Shown: positions 55,564-64,000 of the stretch, piece after piece | Layout: the number at the start of each line of letters is the position of its first letter | Position numbering within the stretch: position 1 is the first letter of the stretch | NCBI RefSeq assembly: GCF_001465795.2 | Contig: NZ_CP013659.2 | Span: 1,568,501-1,632,500, forward strand | Length of the DNA stretch: 64,000 nucleotides | Reading direction: 5' to 3' | Origin: Planococcus rifietoensis | GTDB lineage: Bacteria > Bacillota > Bacilli > Bacillales_A > Planococcaceae | Notes under the pieces: model-generated | Told to the model about the DNA's origin: nothing | Databases searched by the model: none | What the model saw: the letters and a program-made list of their open reading frames with translations, nothing else | Program-made: the position numbers and the translations under genes

Positions 55564-56272
55564 TGCCGACCTCGAATTTGTATCCGACACCCCATACGGT
55601 GACGATCATCTTAGCGGCGGATTCCGAAACGCGGTTCAATTTTTCACGCAAGCGTTTAACGTGTGTATCCACGGTACGCAAATCGCCGAAAAAGTCATAA
55701 TGCCACACTTCTTTTAGTAAATGCTCCCGATCGAATACTTTATCCGGGGATTTTGCCAAGAAGTATAAAAGTTCATATTCTTTCGGTGTTAAATTCACTT
55801 CGACGCCGTCTGCTGTGACGCGATGGGCATCGTGGTCGATCGTCAAATGTGGAAAGACGACCAAGTCTTTTGAAACGGTCGAACTCGTAGAAGGTGAATA
55901 AGCCGACGATCGGCGCAAAATCGCTTTCACGCGCAGCACGACTTCCCTCGGGCTGAACGGCTTGACGATATAATCGTCGGCTCCGGATTCAAACCCTTCC
56001 ACGCGGTTTGCTTCCTCGCCTTTAGCCGTCAGCATGATGATTGGCGTCATTTTCGTTTCCCGAAGTTCGGTTGCCACTTCGATGCCATCTTTTTCGGGCA
56101 TCATGAGATCAAGCAGGATGCAATGGTAATCCTTCTCCATCGCTTTTTCCAGTGCTTCTACCCCATTTTCGGCTTCTTCCACCATATATCCTTCGCGCTC
56201 GAGATACATCTTCAACAGGCGGCGGATCCTCTCTTCATCATCCACTACAAGAATTGTAATTTCTTCAGACAT
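55556..56272 (-). CDS. resD: Response regulator ResD
   Basis: A 238-residue OmpR-type regulator: receiver with the phosphorylated Asp in LLDLMMPEKDG and KPFSPREVVLRV, then a winged-helix domain ending VWGVGYKFE. It activates respiratory genes, including resABC and qcrABC in related species. The start ATG 56272 follows GGAGG; the frame to 56377 runs through a terminator. Confidence 0.96.
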   Translation of the reverse strand: MSEEITILVVDDEERIRRLLKMYLEREGYMVEEAENGVEALEKAMEKDYHCILLDLMMPEKDGIEVATELRETKMTPIIMLTAKGEEANRVEGFESGADDYIVKPFSPREVVLRVKAILRRSSAYSPSTSSTVSKDLVVFPHLTIDHDAHRVTADGVEVNLTPKEYELLYFLAKSPDKVFDREHLLKEVWHYDFFGDLRTVDTHVKRLREKLNRVSESAAKMIVTVWGVGYKFEVGNE

Positions 56273-56337
56273 CCTAATCCCTCCAACTTTCATCTCTATA
56301 CCTTTCATTGTACCGATAAGGTTCCCAAAAATAAACG

Positions 56338-56369
56338 AAAAGCCTTTTCCAGGATAGGAAAAGGCTTTT
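56338..56369 (-). terminator. Terminator-like hairpin between resC and resD
   Basis: AAAAGCCTTTTCC-TATCCT-GGAAAAGGCTTTT, followed on the minus strand by CGTTTATTTTTG. It suggests that resDE can be expressed apart from resABC, as in B. subtilis. Confidence 0.7.
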
Positions 56370-56373
56370 GTCG

Positions 56374-57558
56374 TCAAGCGTATGAATGCAGTCCAGCAAT
56401 AATCAAGTTAACTGCCACCAAGTTGAACATGATGATGACAAAACCGATGACCGCGAGCCAAGCAGACTTTTCGCCTGCCCAGCCTCTGCCAAGCCGCAAG
56501 TGCAAATACGCTGCGTAGAACAAGAATGTAACGAGTGCCCACACTTCTTTCGGGTCCCAGCCCCAGAAGCGCGACCAGGCGATTTGCGCCCAAATCATGG
56601 CAAAGATCAATGCACCGAGTGAAAAGATCGGGAAGCCGATGATGATCGAACGGTAATTGATTTCATCCATCAGCTGCAAGTTGACGTTTTTCGTAAACGG
56701 CTGCAGCATGGCGGAAATGCGTTTGCGGAAGATCAGGCGAATCAATGCATACAGCACGGTCCCCACCATGACTGACCAAAACACGGTCGTCAGTTTTCCG
56801 GCATGGACGATTGGCGGCATTTCCACTAGCGGCGTAAACGCGCCATCTGTCATTGACTCGAATTCGTTCATCCCGAAAATTGCCGGCATATTGTATGTGA
56901 TTTCTGATGGTTGTTCGTCTTTATTGACATAAGCGAAATCCGCTTCGTAATTCGTCAAGGTAAAGAATGTGCTCGTAACGACAAAACCAAGGACCAAGAC
57001 GAGTGAGTACATGATGGCTTCAAGCCAAAAGCGCTGCTTCGACTTTTTCTTTTGGTCGACGACTTTGAGCAAATAAATCAAGCCGGCCGCCGCACTGATT
57101 GCAAGAATCCCTTCGGCGATGACGACTGTGATGACGTGGATCGCCAGCCAGTTTGTCTGAAGGGCCGGAATCAGCGGGCTCACTTCACTCGGGAACATGC
57201 TTGCGTAAGCGATGATCAATAACGCAATCGGCAAGACGATCATCCCAAGCACTGCTGTTTTATACAATGCATAAAGAATGATGAATCCGCCGACAAGCGT
57301 CATTCCGAATGCAGTCGTGAATTCGAACATATTACTGATCGGCGCGTGGCCCGTGACCATCCACCGTGTAATGAAATACCCTAAATGCGCAAGAAAGCCG
57401 ATGACCGTAATGGTGATCGCGACTTTGCCCCAACGCTGTTCGGATCTGTAAGTGCCTTTTTTATTGCCTTTTACAGCCCCCCCGAATACGAATGTTGCAA
57501 TCAGGTAGGCGATGAAGGCTACGAATAGTAAATTGGAACTGATGTCGGCTAATGTCAT
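56374..57558 (-). CDS. resC: Cytochrome c biogenesis protein ResC (CcsA)
   Basis: A 394-residue multi-pass protein of the CcsA family with the heme-handling WWD-type motif [11 protein letters not shown]. It transports or presents heme with ResB for attachment to apocytochromes such as QcrC. Overlaps resB by four bases. Confidence 0.96.
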   Translation of the reverse strand: MTLADISSNLLFVAFIAYLIATFVFGGAVKGNKKGTYRSEQRWGKVAITITVIGFLAHLGYFITRWMVTGHAPISNMFEFTTAFGMTLVGGFIILYALYKTAVLGMIVLPIALLIIAYASMFPSEVSPLIPALQTNWLAIHVITVVIAEGILAISAAAGLIYLLKVVDQKKKSKQRFWLEAIMYSLVLVLGFVVTSTFFTLTNYEADFAYVNKDEQPSEITYNMPAIFGMNEFESMTDGAFTPLVEMPPIVHAGKLTTVFWSVMVGTVLYALIRLIFRKRISAMLQPFTKNVNLQLMDEINYRSIIIGFPIFSLGALIFAMIWAQIAWSRFWGWDPKEVWALVTFLFYAAYLHLRLGRGWAGEKSAWLAVIGFVIIMFNLVAVNLIIAGLHSYA

Positions 57559-59207
57559 GTCAATTGTTCACCTTCCTTTTTCTCCTGTGCTTCCATGTCT
57601 TCCTGTTGGTCGCGATATGCCGGAAGAGAAGCGTGTTCAGTCACCTGATCCAGATCTTTTTTCAGCCCGAACCAGTTTTTATTCGTATGGCCCGCAAGCA
57701 AGATGCTGCCATCCGCCTGCTGCTGAATCCAGAAGCGGCGGTGGTTGAAGTACATCCCTTGCGCCACGCCGATCATGAAGATCAGACCGCCGAGCCCAAG
57801 AATCGGCAAGGTACGGTCTTTACGAACCGTCAAGCCAGATGCATCCCGCGTCTCAACACCCTGGAAGGCAAGTTTATAATCGTTATCGCCCAATGGCTCA
57901 ACTGTGTTCTGAATGGTGATGAAACTTGTTTCACCGTCCGGCGTATCGGGCGTCGTCATTTTCACGAGGAAGCCCGGGTTTTTCGGCAGCGGCGTCGCTG
58001 TTTGCGGTTCACCGTTTTCAAAACCGGAGAAATCAGGATAATAACCGAGCAATTCCACAACAGAACCGTCTTCAAGCTCATAATTGGTTTCCGGATTCAC
58101 CAAATCGATTGTCAAATCTCCGCGGCTTTCGCCCGTTTCTTTGTTCTGAAGCGCAAAGCTCATCGTTTTCAGCTCATCCTGCTGGAAATCCATCTGATAC
58201 AAAGCGTAGCCATCGAACTTAAATGGCTGGTTAACGCGAATGGCGTGTTCTTCAACTTTTTCCATCTCGTCTGTATCGCCTGGCAATGCATCTTCCGGTA
58301 TTTTATAAAGAACGACATCCGTCTGGTAGTTTTTCGCTACCGTTCCGACGCGGTCGATTGCTTCACCGAATTTTTCTTCTTCGCCTTCACCTGTGTAAGT
58401 TTCCAACGTAAAGCCTTTACTCTCTAACACGTAGCCAGGTGCATCCGGAATCGCACGCGTTTCGCCTTCACGTATCCACAGCGTTTCGTCTACATAGAAT
58501 CCGGGCATCATGCGCAGCATGACACCGAACAAGAAAATGATCAATCCAATGTGATTGACATAAGGGCCCCACCGCGAAAAACGGCCTTTTTCAGCAAGCA
58601 AGCCATTTTTGTCGGTCGACACCTTATATTTCAAATCGGTTAATTTCTCTTCGGCTTTTTTCAGCGTCTCCGCGTCTCCTGGCCCTTCCGCCAAAATGCG
58701 CTGTTTTCGCATAAAGCTGGAATGGCGCAGCACGCGCTGGTTTTTCAACGATCTATAAAGCGGCACGAAACGATCGAGGCTCGCAATAATCAGCGAGATT
58801 GCGAGCATCCCGACCAACCCGATAAACCAGAAGGAGTTGTACATATCATGGAATCCAAGCGCGTGGTACACCGTCCCGACCGATCCGTAGATATCGGTGT
58901 AATAAGCTTCGATATCTGCTTCGGTTGTTGCCGGGACGTATTGTTTCTGCGGCAAGATCGTGCCAAGAGCGGCAGCGACCAATAAGACTATGATGATTCC
59001 GACGCCGACTTTAACACTTGAAAAGAAATTCCAAATTTTGTCGATGATCGACTTATTATACGTTTGGGAACGTCTTGCCGTTCCTTCATAGCGCATATCC
59101 GCCAATTGTTTGTTTTGTTCCTCTTCGTTGAGCGGCCGCCCGCAAGATTCACAAAGAACCGTGCCTGGCGGGTTTTCATGGCCGCATTTGCAAATCAATT
59201 TGTCCAT
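57555..59207 (-). CDS. resB: Cytochrome c biogenesis protein ResB (Ccs1)
   Basis: A 550-residue protein with an N-terminal zinc-ribbon-like [20 protein letters not shown] (common in Bacillus ResB), three membrane segments in the first half, a large extracytoplasmic domain, and a last membrane segment near 475-495. Forms the heme-delivery complex with ResC. Confidence 0.96.
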   Translation of the reverse strand: MDKLICKCGHENPPGTVLCESCGRPLNEEEQNKQLADMRYEGTARRSQTYNKSIIDKIWNFFSSVKVGVGIIIVLLVAAALGTILPQKQYVPATTEADIEAYYTDIYGSVGTVYHALGFHDMYNSFWFIGLVGMLAISLIIASLDRFVPLYRSLKNQRVLRHSSFMRKQRILAEGPGDAETLKKAEEKLTDLKYKVSTDKNGLLAEKGRFSRWGPYVNHIGLIIFLFGVMLRMMPGFYVDETLWIREGETRAIPDAPGYVLESKGFTLETYTGEGEEEKFGEAIDRVGTVAKNYQTDVVLYKIPEDALPGDTDEMEKVEEHAIRVNQPFKFDGYALYQMDFQQDELKTMSFALQNKETGESRGDLTIDLVNPETNYELEDGSVVELLGYYPDFSGFENGEPQTATPLPKNPGFLVKMTTPDTPDGETSFITIQNTVEPLGDNDYKLAFQGVETRDASGLTVRKDRTLPILGLGGLIFMIGVAQGMYFNHRRFWIQQQADGSILLAGHTNKNWFGLKKDLDQVTEHASLPAYRDQQEDMEAQEKKEGEQLT

Positions 59208-59219
59208 CCCAAAATCTCC

Positions 59220-59771
59220 TTATTCAGGTTTGATTTCTTCCATAAAACCTGCGATGTCCTGCTCTGTCATTTCACCGGTTACGATGCGCTGGATTTCACC
59301 TTGCGGGTTCACCAGCATGGTCGTTGGAAGCGGGCGGATATTATATGCAGTCATGACGCTTTTATCACGGTCGATGACAATCGGGAAATTGAGTCCGTAT
59401 TGACGGGCGAACGTCTCTACTTCAAAATTCGATTGCGCAATATTCACCGCAAGGATCTGGACGCCTTGATCTTCATATACTTCGTACTGACTAGCCATCG
59501 CGGGCATTTCCTTGATGCACGGTTCACACCATGTGCCCCAGAAATTCAGGAACACGCCCTGCCCTTTGTAATCGGACAGCTTATGTGTTTCCCCGTCAAG
59601 ATCCGTCAACGTAAAATCCGGTGCCGGATCTCCCACTTTCAGCACTTCCACTTCATCGGCCGTCACACTATTGTAAATCGTATAGCCAATGGCCGCGATC
59701 AATAGCAGCAAAATAACGGAGCGCATGATCGTCCGGTTTTTCTTTTTGTTTCTCTTTTTCTCCGTACTCAT
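59220..59771 (-). CDS. resA: Thiol-disulfide oxidoreductase ResA
   Basis: A 183-residue membrane-anchored thioredoxin-like protein reducing the CXXCH cysteines of apocytochrome c. N-terminal anchor (about 16-36), active site FWGTWCEPCIKEMP. ATG 59771 follows GGAGG. First gene of resABC. Confidence 0.96.
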   Translation of the reverse strand: MSTEKKRNKKKNRTIMRSVILLLLIAAIGYTIYNSVTADEVEVLKVGDPAPDFTLTDLDGETHKLSDYKGQGVFLNFWGTWCEPCIKEMPAMASQYEVYEDQGVQILAVNIAQSNFEVETFARQYGLNFPIVIDRDKSVMTAYNIRPLPTTMLVNPQGEIQRIVTGEMTEQDIAGFMEEIKPE

Positions 59772-59805
59772 AAAGATCCTCCTTCGAAGGATTGGATGCA
59801 CATCA

Positions 59806-59811
59806 ATTATA
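59806..59811 (-). promoter_or_regulatory. Predicted extended -10 promoter of resABC
   Basis: TGC-TATAAT without a recognisable -35, as expected of an activator-dependent promoter. Confidence 0.65.
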
Positions 59812-59850
59812 GCAAAGTTTCAATGGGCGCCTGCCCACAGTTTTGAAGGG

Positions 59851-59859
59851 TTTGTGAAC
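59851..59859 (+). promoter_or_regulatory. Candidate ResD box upstream of resA
   Basis: TTTGTGAAC, identical to the nonamer before qcrA, 39 bases upstream of the -10 of resA; ends two bases before the rluB stop. Confidence 0.45.
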
Positions 59860-59860
59860 G

Positions 59861-60592
59861 TTAGCGGCGCTTGCCGGTATCCGCAAGCACACGCAATTGC
59901 TTCACTTCGTGGGGGCTGAGTTCTCTCGATTCCCCAGCATTCAAGCTATGCAAGGTCAAAAAGGCGAATTGTTCACGGCTAAGCTTCTGCACCGGGAAGC
60001 CGATCGCTTCGAACATGCGGCGGACTTGGCGGTTGCGCCCTTCATGAATTGTAATCTGGACGATCGCTTTTGCCGCTTTCGTGTCGGCTGACAATAATTT
60101 CACTTTTGCCGGAGCTGTCATTCCGTCTTCCAATTTGATGCCGCGTTCGAGTTTTTGGAGATCTTCCTTCGTCGGAATGCCTTTTAAACGCGCGACGTAG
60201 GTCTTATCGATTTCGAATTTCGGATGCGTCAGGCTATTGGCGAATTCCCCGTCGTTGGTTAACAACAACAATCCTGATGTGTCATAATCTAGACGTCCGA
60301 CAGGATAGATGCGTTCTTCGACATTCGGGAAGAAATCCGTTACGACTTTGCGGTTCTTGTCATCAGATACTGCCGAAATGACACCGCGCGGCTTGTATAG
60401 AAGAAAGTATACTTTCCGTTCTTTTTCCATTTGGACGCCTTCCACTTCAATCTTATCGGACGGCGTCACTTTGACGCCCAATTCCTTGACGGTTTTTCCG
60501 TTGACTCTCACTTTGCCATCTAAAATCATTTGTTCTGCTTTGCGCCTAGATGCAATTCCTGCATGTGCCATTACTTTTTGCAATCTTTCCAT
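59861..60592 (-). CDS. rluB: 23S rRNA pseudouridine synthase RluB
   Basis: A 243-residue RsuA/RluB-family enzyme: N-terminal S4 RNA-binding domain (RLQKVMAHAGIASRRKAEQMI), catalytic Asp in GRLDYDTSGLLLLTNDG, and GRNRQVRRMFEAIGFPV. Matches B. subtilis YpuL/RluB (229). Its upstream gap holds a palindrome and hairpins where B. subtilis has spmAB-dacB. Confidence 0.95.
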   Translation of the reverse strand: MERLQKVMAHAGIASRRKAEQMILDGKVRVNGKTVKELGVKVTPSDKIEVEGVQMEKERKVYFLLYKPRGVISAVSDDKNRKVVTDFFPNVEERIYPVGRLDYDTSGLLLLTNDGEFANSLTHPKFEIDKTYVARLKGIPTKEDLQKLERGIKLEDGMTAPAKVKLLSADTKAAKAIVQITIHEGRNRQVRRMFEAIGFPVQKLSREQFAFLTLHSLNAGESRELSPHEVKQLRVLADTGKRR

Positions 60593-60620
60593 TTCCTGTT
60601 CACCCCATCTAATTAAATAC

Positions 60621-60638
60621 CGGCGGCATAGGCCGCCG
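60621..60638 (-). repeat. Hairpin in the rluB leader
   Basis: CGGCGGC and GCCGCCG arms with a four-base loop in the untranslated region just before the rluB SD; no T-run. Confidence 0.6.
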
Positions 60639-60663
60639 ATTCACGTTCTTCGCGGTCTTTCTA

Positions 60664-60688
60664 ACCGGAATTATGGCATAATTCCGGT
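60664..60688. promoter_or_regulatory. 25-base palindrome over a putative rluB -10
   Basis: Perfect 11-base arms (60664-60674, 60678-60688) around GGC. On the minus strand it contains TGC-CATAAT, an extended -10, with TTTCTC 17 bases upstream. Operator-like. Confidence 0.5.
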
Positions 60689-60710
60689 CAAAGAGAAAGC
60701 GCATCGCTCA

Positions 60711-60745
60711 AATGAAAAGAAGACTGTTAATGCGTCCCAGTCTTC
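60711..60745 (-). terminator. Terminator of scpA-scpB
   Basis: GAAGACTG...CAGTCTTC stem followed by TTTTCATT on the minus strand, 12 bases past the scpB stop. Confidence 0.6.
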
Positions 60746-60756
60746 CCAGTAAGCTC

Positions 60757-61347
60757 CTATGCGTTTACTTCTTCCTTGAATGCTTCTTGAAATTTCGTCA
60801 TGAAGAGATCGGTGTCTTCTTCCGGTTCCTGTGCCATCTCTTCAGGCAATGGAGGCAACTCTTCCAAGTTCTTTAAACCGAAATAATTGAGGAATTCATC
60901 AGTCGTGCCATACAGAATGGCACGGCCTGTTCCCTCAGCACGGCCACGTTCCTGGATCAAGCCTTTCGCAGCGAGAGTCGCCAGCGCTTTTTCACTCTTC
61001 ACCCCGCGCAAATCTTCCAGCTCGACCCGGGTAATTGGCTGTTTATACGCCACAATCGCGAGCACTTCGAGTGAAGCCTGCGACAGCGATTGTGGCGTCG
61101 GGTTCTCAACCAGCTTTTGTATGGTTTCTGCCATTTCCGGCTTGGTTACCAATTGATAAACACCCGCCAGTTCTTTTAGCGTCACCCCGAAAGCTTCCCC
61201 ATCGTAACGGTTTTTCAGTTCCGAGAGCGCTTGCTCCACTTGTTCTGCATTCGCTTCTGTCAGAAACTGCAATTGGCTGAAACTCAAGCCATCGTCTCCT
61301 GTGACAAAAAGCAATGCTTCAATTTGGCCCAAAAGGTTCTTCTTCAT
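60757..61347 (-). CDS. scpB: Segregation and condensation protein ScpB
   Basis: A 196-residue kite-type winged-helix protein of the SMC condensin. Typical LEVLAIVAYKQPITRVELEDLRG. The acidic C-terminus is as in the family. Overlaps scpA by 29 bases. Confidence 0.96.
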   Translation of the reverse strand: MKKNLLGQIEALLFVTGDDGLSFSQLQFLTEANAEQVEQALSELKNRYDGEAFGVTLKELAGVYQLVTKPEMAETIQKLVENPTPQSLSQASLEVLAIVAYKQPITRVELEDLRGVKSEKALATLAAKGLIQERGRAEGTGRAILYGTTDEFLNYFGLKNLEELPPLPEEMAQEPEEDTDLFMTKFQEAFKEEVNA

Positions 61348-62092
61348 CTTGCCACGTTTCCTTTCTCAGTTCCACCGACAATTCGGTGAAATTCTTTTGC
61401 TGTTCGACCGCAATCACTTGCCGCTTCATCAACTCAAGCAAGGACAAAAAAGAAACGACGAGCACTGCCTGGTCATCAGACGGGAAAAGTTCGGAAAAAT
61501 TAGCACGTCCTTTGAATGACTTGAGCCGCTCGACCATCGAACCCATCTGTTCTTTAATAGATACTTCCTGGCGTGCGACACGGGTCGACAGTGGCGCCCT
61601 CAGTTGCTTTCGGCGCAGCATTTTCTGGAATGCCCCGAGCATATCGTAAGCATTGGCATCGTAATCCATGGCATCTGGCTGCTGCTGGAGTTCCGATAAA
61701 TCAGCAGGCGCTTTCGAATACAGCACCGCCCGTTCATTTTCCAATTTTTTCAGTTCGCCAGCCGCTTCTTTGTATTTTTTGTACTCGATTAGCCGTGACA
61801 CCAATTCGTCGCGGGGGTCTTGCTCATCGAATTCGTAATCGACTTCATCGATTTCCCCTTCATGCACTGGCAGCAGCGTCTTGCTCTTAATTGCCAGCAA
61901 AGTCGCCGCCATCACCAAGTATTCGCTCGCTTCATTGAGTTCGAGCACTTGCATTGCACGAATATGCTCCATATACTGTGTAGTGATTTGTGAAACGGGT
62001 ATATCGTAAATATCGATTTCCAAACGATGAATTAAATGCAATAATAAATCAAGCGGGCCTTCAAAGGCATCCACTTTCACTTCATAAGACAT
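61319..62092 (-). CDS. scpA: Segregation and condensation protein ScpA (kleisin)
   Basis: A 257-residue kleisin bridging the SMC heads. N-terminal VDAFEGPLDLLLHLI and YLVMAATLLAIKSKTLLP; C-terminal winged helix ending SVELRKETWQDEEE. Divergent from ypuF across 62 bases. Confidence 0.97.
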   Translation of the reverse strand: MSYEVKVDAFEGPLDLLLHLIHRLEIDIYDIPVSQITTQYMEHIRAMQVLELNEASEYLVMAATLLAIKSKTLLPVHEGEIDEVDYEFDEQDPRDELVSRLIEYKKYKEAAGELKKLENERAVLYSKAPADLSELQQQPDAMDYDANAYDMLGAFQKMLRRKQLRAPLSTRVARQEVSIKEQMGSMVERLKSFKGRANFSELFPSDDQAVLVVSFLSLLELMKRQVIAVEQQKNFTELSVELRKETWQDEEEPFGPN

Positions 62093-62154
62093 GTGACTAC
62101 CACCTGACTGTTCATTTTCCTACTATACTTGATTATAAAAGAAAGGAGATTGAA

Positions 62155-62655
62155 ATGCATCCGCTTAACCATCCCCTATTCCTTCAGTACATCATCCACT
62201 TCAATGACGAAAAAGATTATTTCGAATGCCATGAAGTCGGCGAAGAGTACTGGAAATTAATCGCACCGAAAGACAAGACGCATCCACTGACCGGGTGGAT
62301 CCAATTGGCGGTCGGCATGTATCATTGGCGCCGCAGCAATTATCCCGGCGCGCTCCGTTCGCTTATACGGGCCAAACCGAAACTCGCTGAAGCGGGCATT
62401 TGGACCGAAGGCTTCGACCAGCAGCAACTGACACAGCTCTTGGCTGAATCAATACAAGGAGTTACAGACCGAGAGCCGTTCAAGCACCGCGACTTGCCGC
62501 TTGTGCCAGGCGAACTCGTTCAAGCGATCAAAGAACAGAAGCAGCAATACCTGGCCCCGGCTCACGATGAGTATTATTTGATGCACAAGCACCGGTTGCG
62601 CGACCGGACGGAAATCATTGCGCTCCGGCAACAGAAAAAAAGGCGGAACCTTTAA
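62155..62655 (+). CDS. ypuF: DUF309 protein YpuF
   Basis: A 166-residue soluble protein with the DUF309 signature YFECHEVGEEYW and RGALRSLIRAKP-type helices; His/Glu residues suggest a metal or small-molecule site, not proven. ATG 62155 follows AAAGGAG; the frame upstream to 61990 is antisense to scpA. B. subtilis YpuF is 174 residues and stands next to scpA. Confidence 0.85.
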   Translation: MHPLNHPLFLQYIIHFNDEKDYFECHEVGEEYWKLIAPKDKTHPLTGWIQLAVGMYHWRRSNYPGALRSLIRAKPKLAEAGIWTEGFDQQQLTQLLAESIQGVTDREPFKHRDLPLVPGELVQAIKEQKQQYLAPAHDEYYLMHKHRLRDRTEIIALRQQKKRRNL

Positions 62656-62677
62656 GAATTAAAGGCCGCCTTTTTTT
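62634..62677. terminator. Bidirectional terminator between ypuF and ribT
   Basis: AAAGGCGG...CCGCCTTT stem with inner CCTTTA/TAAAGG pairing, flanked by A7 and T7; it overlaps the stop codons of both genes. Confidence 0.85.
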
Positions 62678-63018
62678 ACTGGGCATTTATTCAGGAAAGC
62701 TTCGGTTTCGTCTGTAGCGCGCATTTCCCGGTGCTGCATCATGTCTTGAATCTTATCGATCATCTGATGGCCGATCCCGTCACCCCGATGGGATGGATTC
62801 ACCGACACATGATGGATGGTGTAATGATCATCTGCGACTTCCACACCTAACAACCCGACAAAATCGTCCTCTTTTTTCCATAGGAACAATTGCCATTCCG
62901 GGTTTTCTTCGTAGATGTGCATAGTTTGCTGCAGCTTTTTCAGTTCACGCTCTTTGGGCATGAAAGACAATAAGCCCATGGCGATCTTTTCAAATGATTT
63001 TTTGTATCTGTACAACAT
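62659..63018 (-). CDS. ribT: GNAT acetyltransferase RibT
   Basis: A 119-residue GNAT protein. Opening RYKKSFEKIAMGLLSFMP and the acetyl-CoA loop HRGDGIGHQM match B. subtilis RibT (124), the last gene of the riboflavin operon there. Here it stands alone with its own promoter and terminator. The acetylated substrate is unknown. Confidence 0.93.
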   Translation of the reverse strand: MLYRYKKSFEKIAMGLLSFMPKERELKKLQQTMHIYEENPEWQLFLWKKEDDFVGLLGVEVADDHYTIHHVSVNPSHRGDGIGHQMIDKIQDMMQHREMRATDETEAFLNKCPVKKGGL

Positions 63019-63057
63019 AATTGATCCCTCATTTTCATCTTAAAAGCAGCTTTACCC

Positions 63058-63086
63058 ATACTACTATAAACTCCCCAATAACTCAA
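63058..63086 (-). promoter_or_regulatory. Predicted promoter of ribT
   Basis: TTGAGT (complement of 63081-63086), 17-base spacer, TAGTAT (complement of 63058-63063). Confidence 0.5.
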
Positions 63087-63098
63087 GTTTACGCAAGG

Positions 63099-63203
63099 TC
63101 AGCCGCCGGTGACATTGTCTGCAAAGAACAGCCAATAGGCGATGCCCCAGGCGACTGCCATCAACAGGACGAACAGGAACAGCATGATGTTCTGTTTTCT
63201 CAA
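63099..63203 (-). CDS. 34-residue single-pass membrane microprotein coupled to lysA
   Basis: TTG start at 63203 with SD GAGGAGG nine bases upstream, inside the end of lysA. The TTG overlaps the lysA TGA (CTTGA). Product: basic start MRKQN, a hydrophobic helix (about residues 6-27, IMLFLFVLLMAVAWGIAYWL) and a short DNVTGG outside. No family recognised. The SD and start overlap are the support; it may be missed by length cut-offs. Confidence 0.55.
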   Translation of the reverse strand: MRKQNIMLFLFVLLMAVAWGIAYWLFFADNVTGG

Positions 63204-64000
63204 GGTTTAGCCTCCTCTTGCACATACCCCACTTCATTTTTGATCAAGTCTTCAAAGCTTTCCCGCCGAATGACGAGTTGGTGCTTCCCTTCCTCTACAA
63301 AAACGACTGCCGGCCGCGTAATCCGGTTGTAATTGCTCGCCATCGAATAACCATATGCGCCTGTACAGAAAACAGCCAAGATATCGCCAGCTGAAACTTC
63401 CGGCAACTGGGCTTCTTCGATAAGCTTGTCACCGGATTCACAGCATTTCCCGGCAATCGTATAAACTTGTTCCGCCTGTTCTTGGGCGCGGTTGGCGAGC
63501 AAGGAACTGTATTTCGCGCCGTACAGCGCAGGGCGAATATTGTCGGACATGCCGCCGTCGACCGCTGCATAGCGGCGTGTGTCGGGCACATCTTTTGTCG
63601 ATCCGATCGTATAGAGCGTCGTGCCAGCGTCTCCGATCAATGAGCGGCCCGGCTCAATCCAAATTTCCGGCACCGGGAACCCTGCCCCTTCGGATGCGGT
63701 TTTGACCGTGCGAATCATGTCTTTCACATACACGGCAGGCTCAAGCGGAGCATCTTCTTCCGTATAGCGGATGCCGAAGCCGCCGCCTAGATTCAACACG
63801 CTGCATGTGTATGAGTGGTCTTGTTTCCAGCCCGCCATTTTCAACAGCAATTTTTCAGAAGCCATCTGGAACGCCGCGGTTTCGAAAATCTGGGACCCGA
63901 TATGGCAGTGAAGGCCGATCAACTCAAGTTGTTCATGTGCATAGGTTTCCATGAAAGCACGGTCTGCTTGGCCATTGTTCAAATCAAAACCGAATTTCGA
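63200..64000 (-). CDS. lysA: Diaminopimelate decarboxylase LysA, C-terminal part (cut by window edge)
   Basis: The last 266 codons are visible; the frame continues past the window edge (SKFGFDLNNGQ at the border). Seen: LHCHIGSQIF, NLGGGFGIRYT, IEPGRSLIGDAG, CCESGDKL and FCTGAYGYSMASNYN, the PLP and substrate sites of meso-diaminopimelate decarboxylase, last step of lysine synthesis. Ends in EEAKP. Confidence 0.97.
   Translation of the reverse strand, partial: SKFGFDLNNGQADRAFMETYAHEQLELIGLHCHIGSQIFETAAFQMASEKLLLKMAGWKQDHSYTCSVLNLGGGFGIRYTEEDAPLEPAVYVKDMIRTVKTASEGAGFPVPEIWIEPGRSLIGDAGTTLYTIGSTKDVPDTRRYAAVDGGMSDNIRPALYGAKYSSLLANRAQEQAEQVYTIAGKCCESGDKLIEEAQLPEVSAGDILAVFCTGAYGYSMASNYNRITRPAVVFVEEGKHQLVIRRESFEDLIKNEVGYVQEEAKP

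Overview
The window is a core-chromosome segment of a low-to-mid GC Gram-positive bacterium of the Bacillaceae/Planococcaceae group. Gene content and order follow the Bacillus subtilis yprA-recU-ponA ... resABCDE-scpAB-lysA stretch almost throughout. Genes that sit in this stretch in B. subtilis for sporulation, germination or related wall work (spoIVA, sleB/ypeB, spmAB, dacB) are missing, as are panB, bshB1, cheR, trpEDCFBA-hisC and ribDEABH. Together with the codon usage and protein sequences this suggests a non-sporulating relative such as Planococcus; that assignment is inference. I see no tRNA, rRNA, CRISPR array, insertion sequence, prophage or other mobile element.

Layout. 1-4.8 kb: start of the MrfA-type helicase gene yprA behind yppE, divergent from recU-ponA (recombination, cell wall). 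4.8-12.7 kb (minus): dinG-ypmA-ypmB-aspB-asnS, then dnaD-nth-ypoC (DNA replication and repair, Asp/Asn metabolism). 12.8-19.1 kb (minus): panC-panD behind a structured leader, then ypjD-dapB-mgsA-bshA-cca-birA. 19.1-21.4 kb: a YitT-family membrane protein (plus), a membrane zinc peptidase and YpjA. 21.5-31 kb (minus): qcrABC (menaquinol:cytochrome c reductase), ypiABF, and the shikimate/tyrosine operon aroC-aroB-aroH-tyrA-aroA. 31.3-35.7 kb (minus): hbs, folE-mtrB, hepS-menG-hepT, ndk (folate, menaquinone side chain and methylation). 35.8-43 kb (minus): yphE-yphF, der-gpsA, cmk-plsC, rpsA-fni. 43-51 kb: a YpbG-like phosphoesterase, ypdA, ansA, prsW, a CBS/ACT protein, a LysM protein, ypbB-recQ, and plus-strand fer. 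51-60 kb (minus): FMN-riboswitch-controlled ribU, sigX-rsiX, resD-resE and resA-resB-resC. 60-64 kb: rluB, scpA-scpB, ypuF, ribT, a 34-residue membrane microprotein and the end of lysA.

How they fit together. Several genes serve one theme, menaquinone-dependent respiration: aroA/B/C make chorismate, HepS/HepT make the prenyl chain, MenG finishes menaquinone, QcrABC uses it, ResABC matures c-type cytochromes, and ResDE is the usual regulator. Putative ResD boxes precede both resA and qcrA. The intergenic DNA is compact and regulatory: a probable pan RNA, an FMN riboswitch, a candidate autoregulatory SigX promoter that reuses the resE stop codon, a promoter embedded in a terminator, a pair of divergent promoters with overlapping -35 boxes, and a structured folE leader. 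No wholly new multi-gene system was found; the interest lies in regulatory layout and in what has been lost around conserved genes.
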